DNA of 5,820 bases, from contig DIAV01000169.1 in the NCBI GenBank assembly GCA_002415895.1, forward strand, positions 1 to 5,820, given 5' to 3'. The position numbers and the translations under genes were made by a program. The notes beneath the pieces were generated by a model that did not search any database, was not told where the DNA came from, and saw nothing but the letters and a program-made list of their open reading frames with translations. The DNA is from Anaerolineales bacterium UBA5069. GTDB taxonomy: Bacteria; Chloroflexota; Anaerolineae; Caldilineales; Caldilineaceae. How positions within the stretch are numbered: the stretch's first letter is position 1; every line of letters begins with the position of its first letter. Below, piece by piece: positions 5,734 to 5,820 of this stretch.

Positions 5734-5820
5734 CTACAGTTTAGCACAGGCATATTCAATCCACACAGCGCGCTTTCCCCCACCATAGGGCTTCTCAAAA
5801 GTCAGGGATTCGCGCTTGCA
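5734..5820 (-). CDS. Possible C-terminal end of an unidentified gene
   Basis: The only - strand frame open from the window edge runs 28 codons to TAG at 5736-5734 and reads CKRESLTFEKPYGGG then KRAVWIEYACAKL. Composition looks protein-like, but 28 open codons can occur by chance and no family is recognisable. If real, its stop lies 7 nt before the tRNA. Confidence 0.3.
   Translation of the reverse strand, partial: CKRESLTFEKPYGGGKRAVWIEYACAKL
5738..5746 (-). promoter_or_regulatory. Possible extended -10 for the tRNA-Arg gene
   Basis: TGCTAAACT on the - strand resembles an extended -10 and would start transcription about 5 nt before the mature tRNA. It is the same TGC-plus-hexamer arrangement as at 479-487. 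I see no good -35, so support is weak. Confidence 0.25.

Noticed and set aside
1..5820. CRISPR array, insertion sequence or prophage
   Set aside because: There are no regularly spaced repeats, no transposase or integrase motifs and no phage genes anywhere in the window.

Overview
This is a GC-rich bacterial stretch with dense, intact genes on both strands, cut at both ends. I would guess an environmental bacterium, possibly Chloroflexota, because of the gene types (ArsR/SRPBCC cassettes, exopolysaccharide sugar transferase) and base composition. That placement is inference only; no marker gene is complete enough to fix the taxon.

Left half (+ strand). The window opens inside recA, whose C-terminal 102 residues end at 310. 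A 3' untranslated stretch follows and ends in a very strong intrinsic terminator (402-442). Next come two cell-surface polysaccharide genes: a GT2-family, rhamnosyltransferase-like glycosyltransferase (about 486-1577) and a membrane polyprenyl-phosphate sugar-phosphotransferase of the WcaJ type (about 1765-3201). The second would load the first sugar phosphate on the lipid carrier and the first would extend the glycan. A 24-bp perfect hairpin (3258-3309) closes this unit and also the one converging on it from the right.

Middle (- strand, read right to left). A GTG-started ArsR-family repressor without metal-binding cysteines (4865-4527) is followed by two SRPBCC/AHSA1-like genes (4459-3956 and 3843-3325). 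This is the familiar ArsR plus AHSA1-domain operon arrangement. Two promoter-like sequences lie upstream of arsR. One would give a leaderless transcript and has an imperfect 22-bp palindrome between its -35 and -10, a plausible autoregulatory operator.

Right part (- strand). The main discovery is one gene at 5601-5002 interrupted by a single in-frame TGA at 5358-5356. Read through, it is a 199-residue AhpD-like (carboxymuconolactone-decarboxylase fold) peroxidase-related protein. The TGA falls exactly on the second cysteine of the CxxC redox motif (C79-V-Y-U82, with E67 and H86 at the AhpD catalytic spacing). A 7-bp perfect stem with a 6-nt loop lies 24 nt after the TGA, where a bacterial SECIS element is expected. 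The best reading is a selenoprotein that a standard pipeline would split into two hypothetical fragments. Upstream on the same strand is tRNA-Arg(UCG) (5726-5654), and before that possibly the last 28 codons of another gene.
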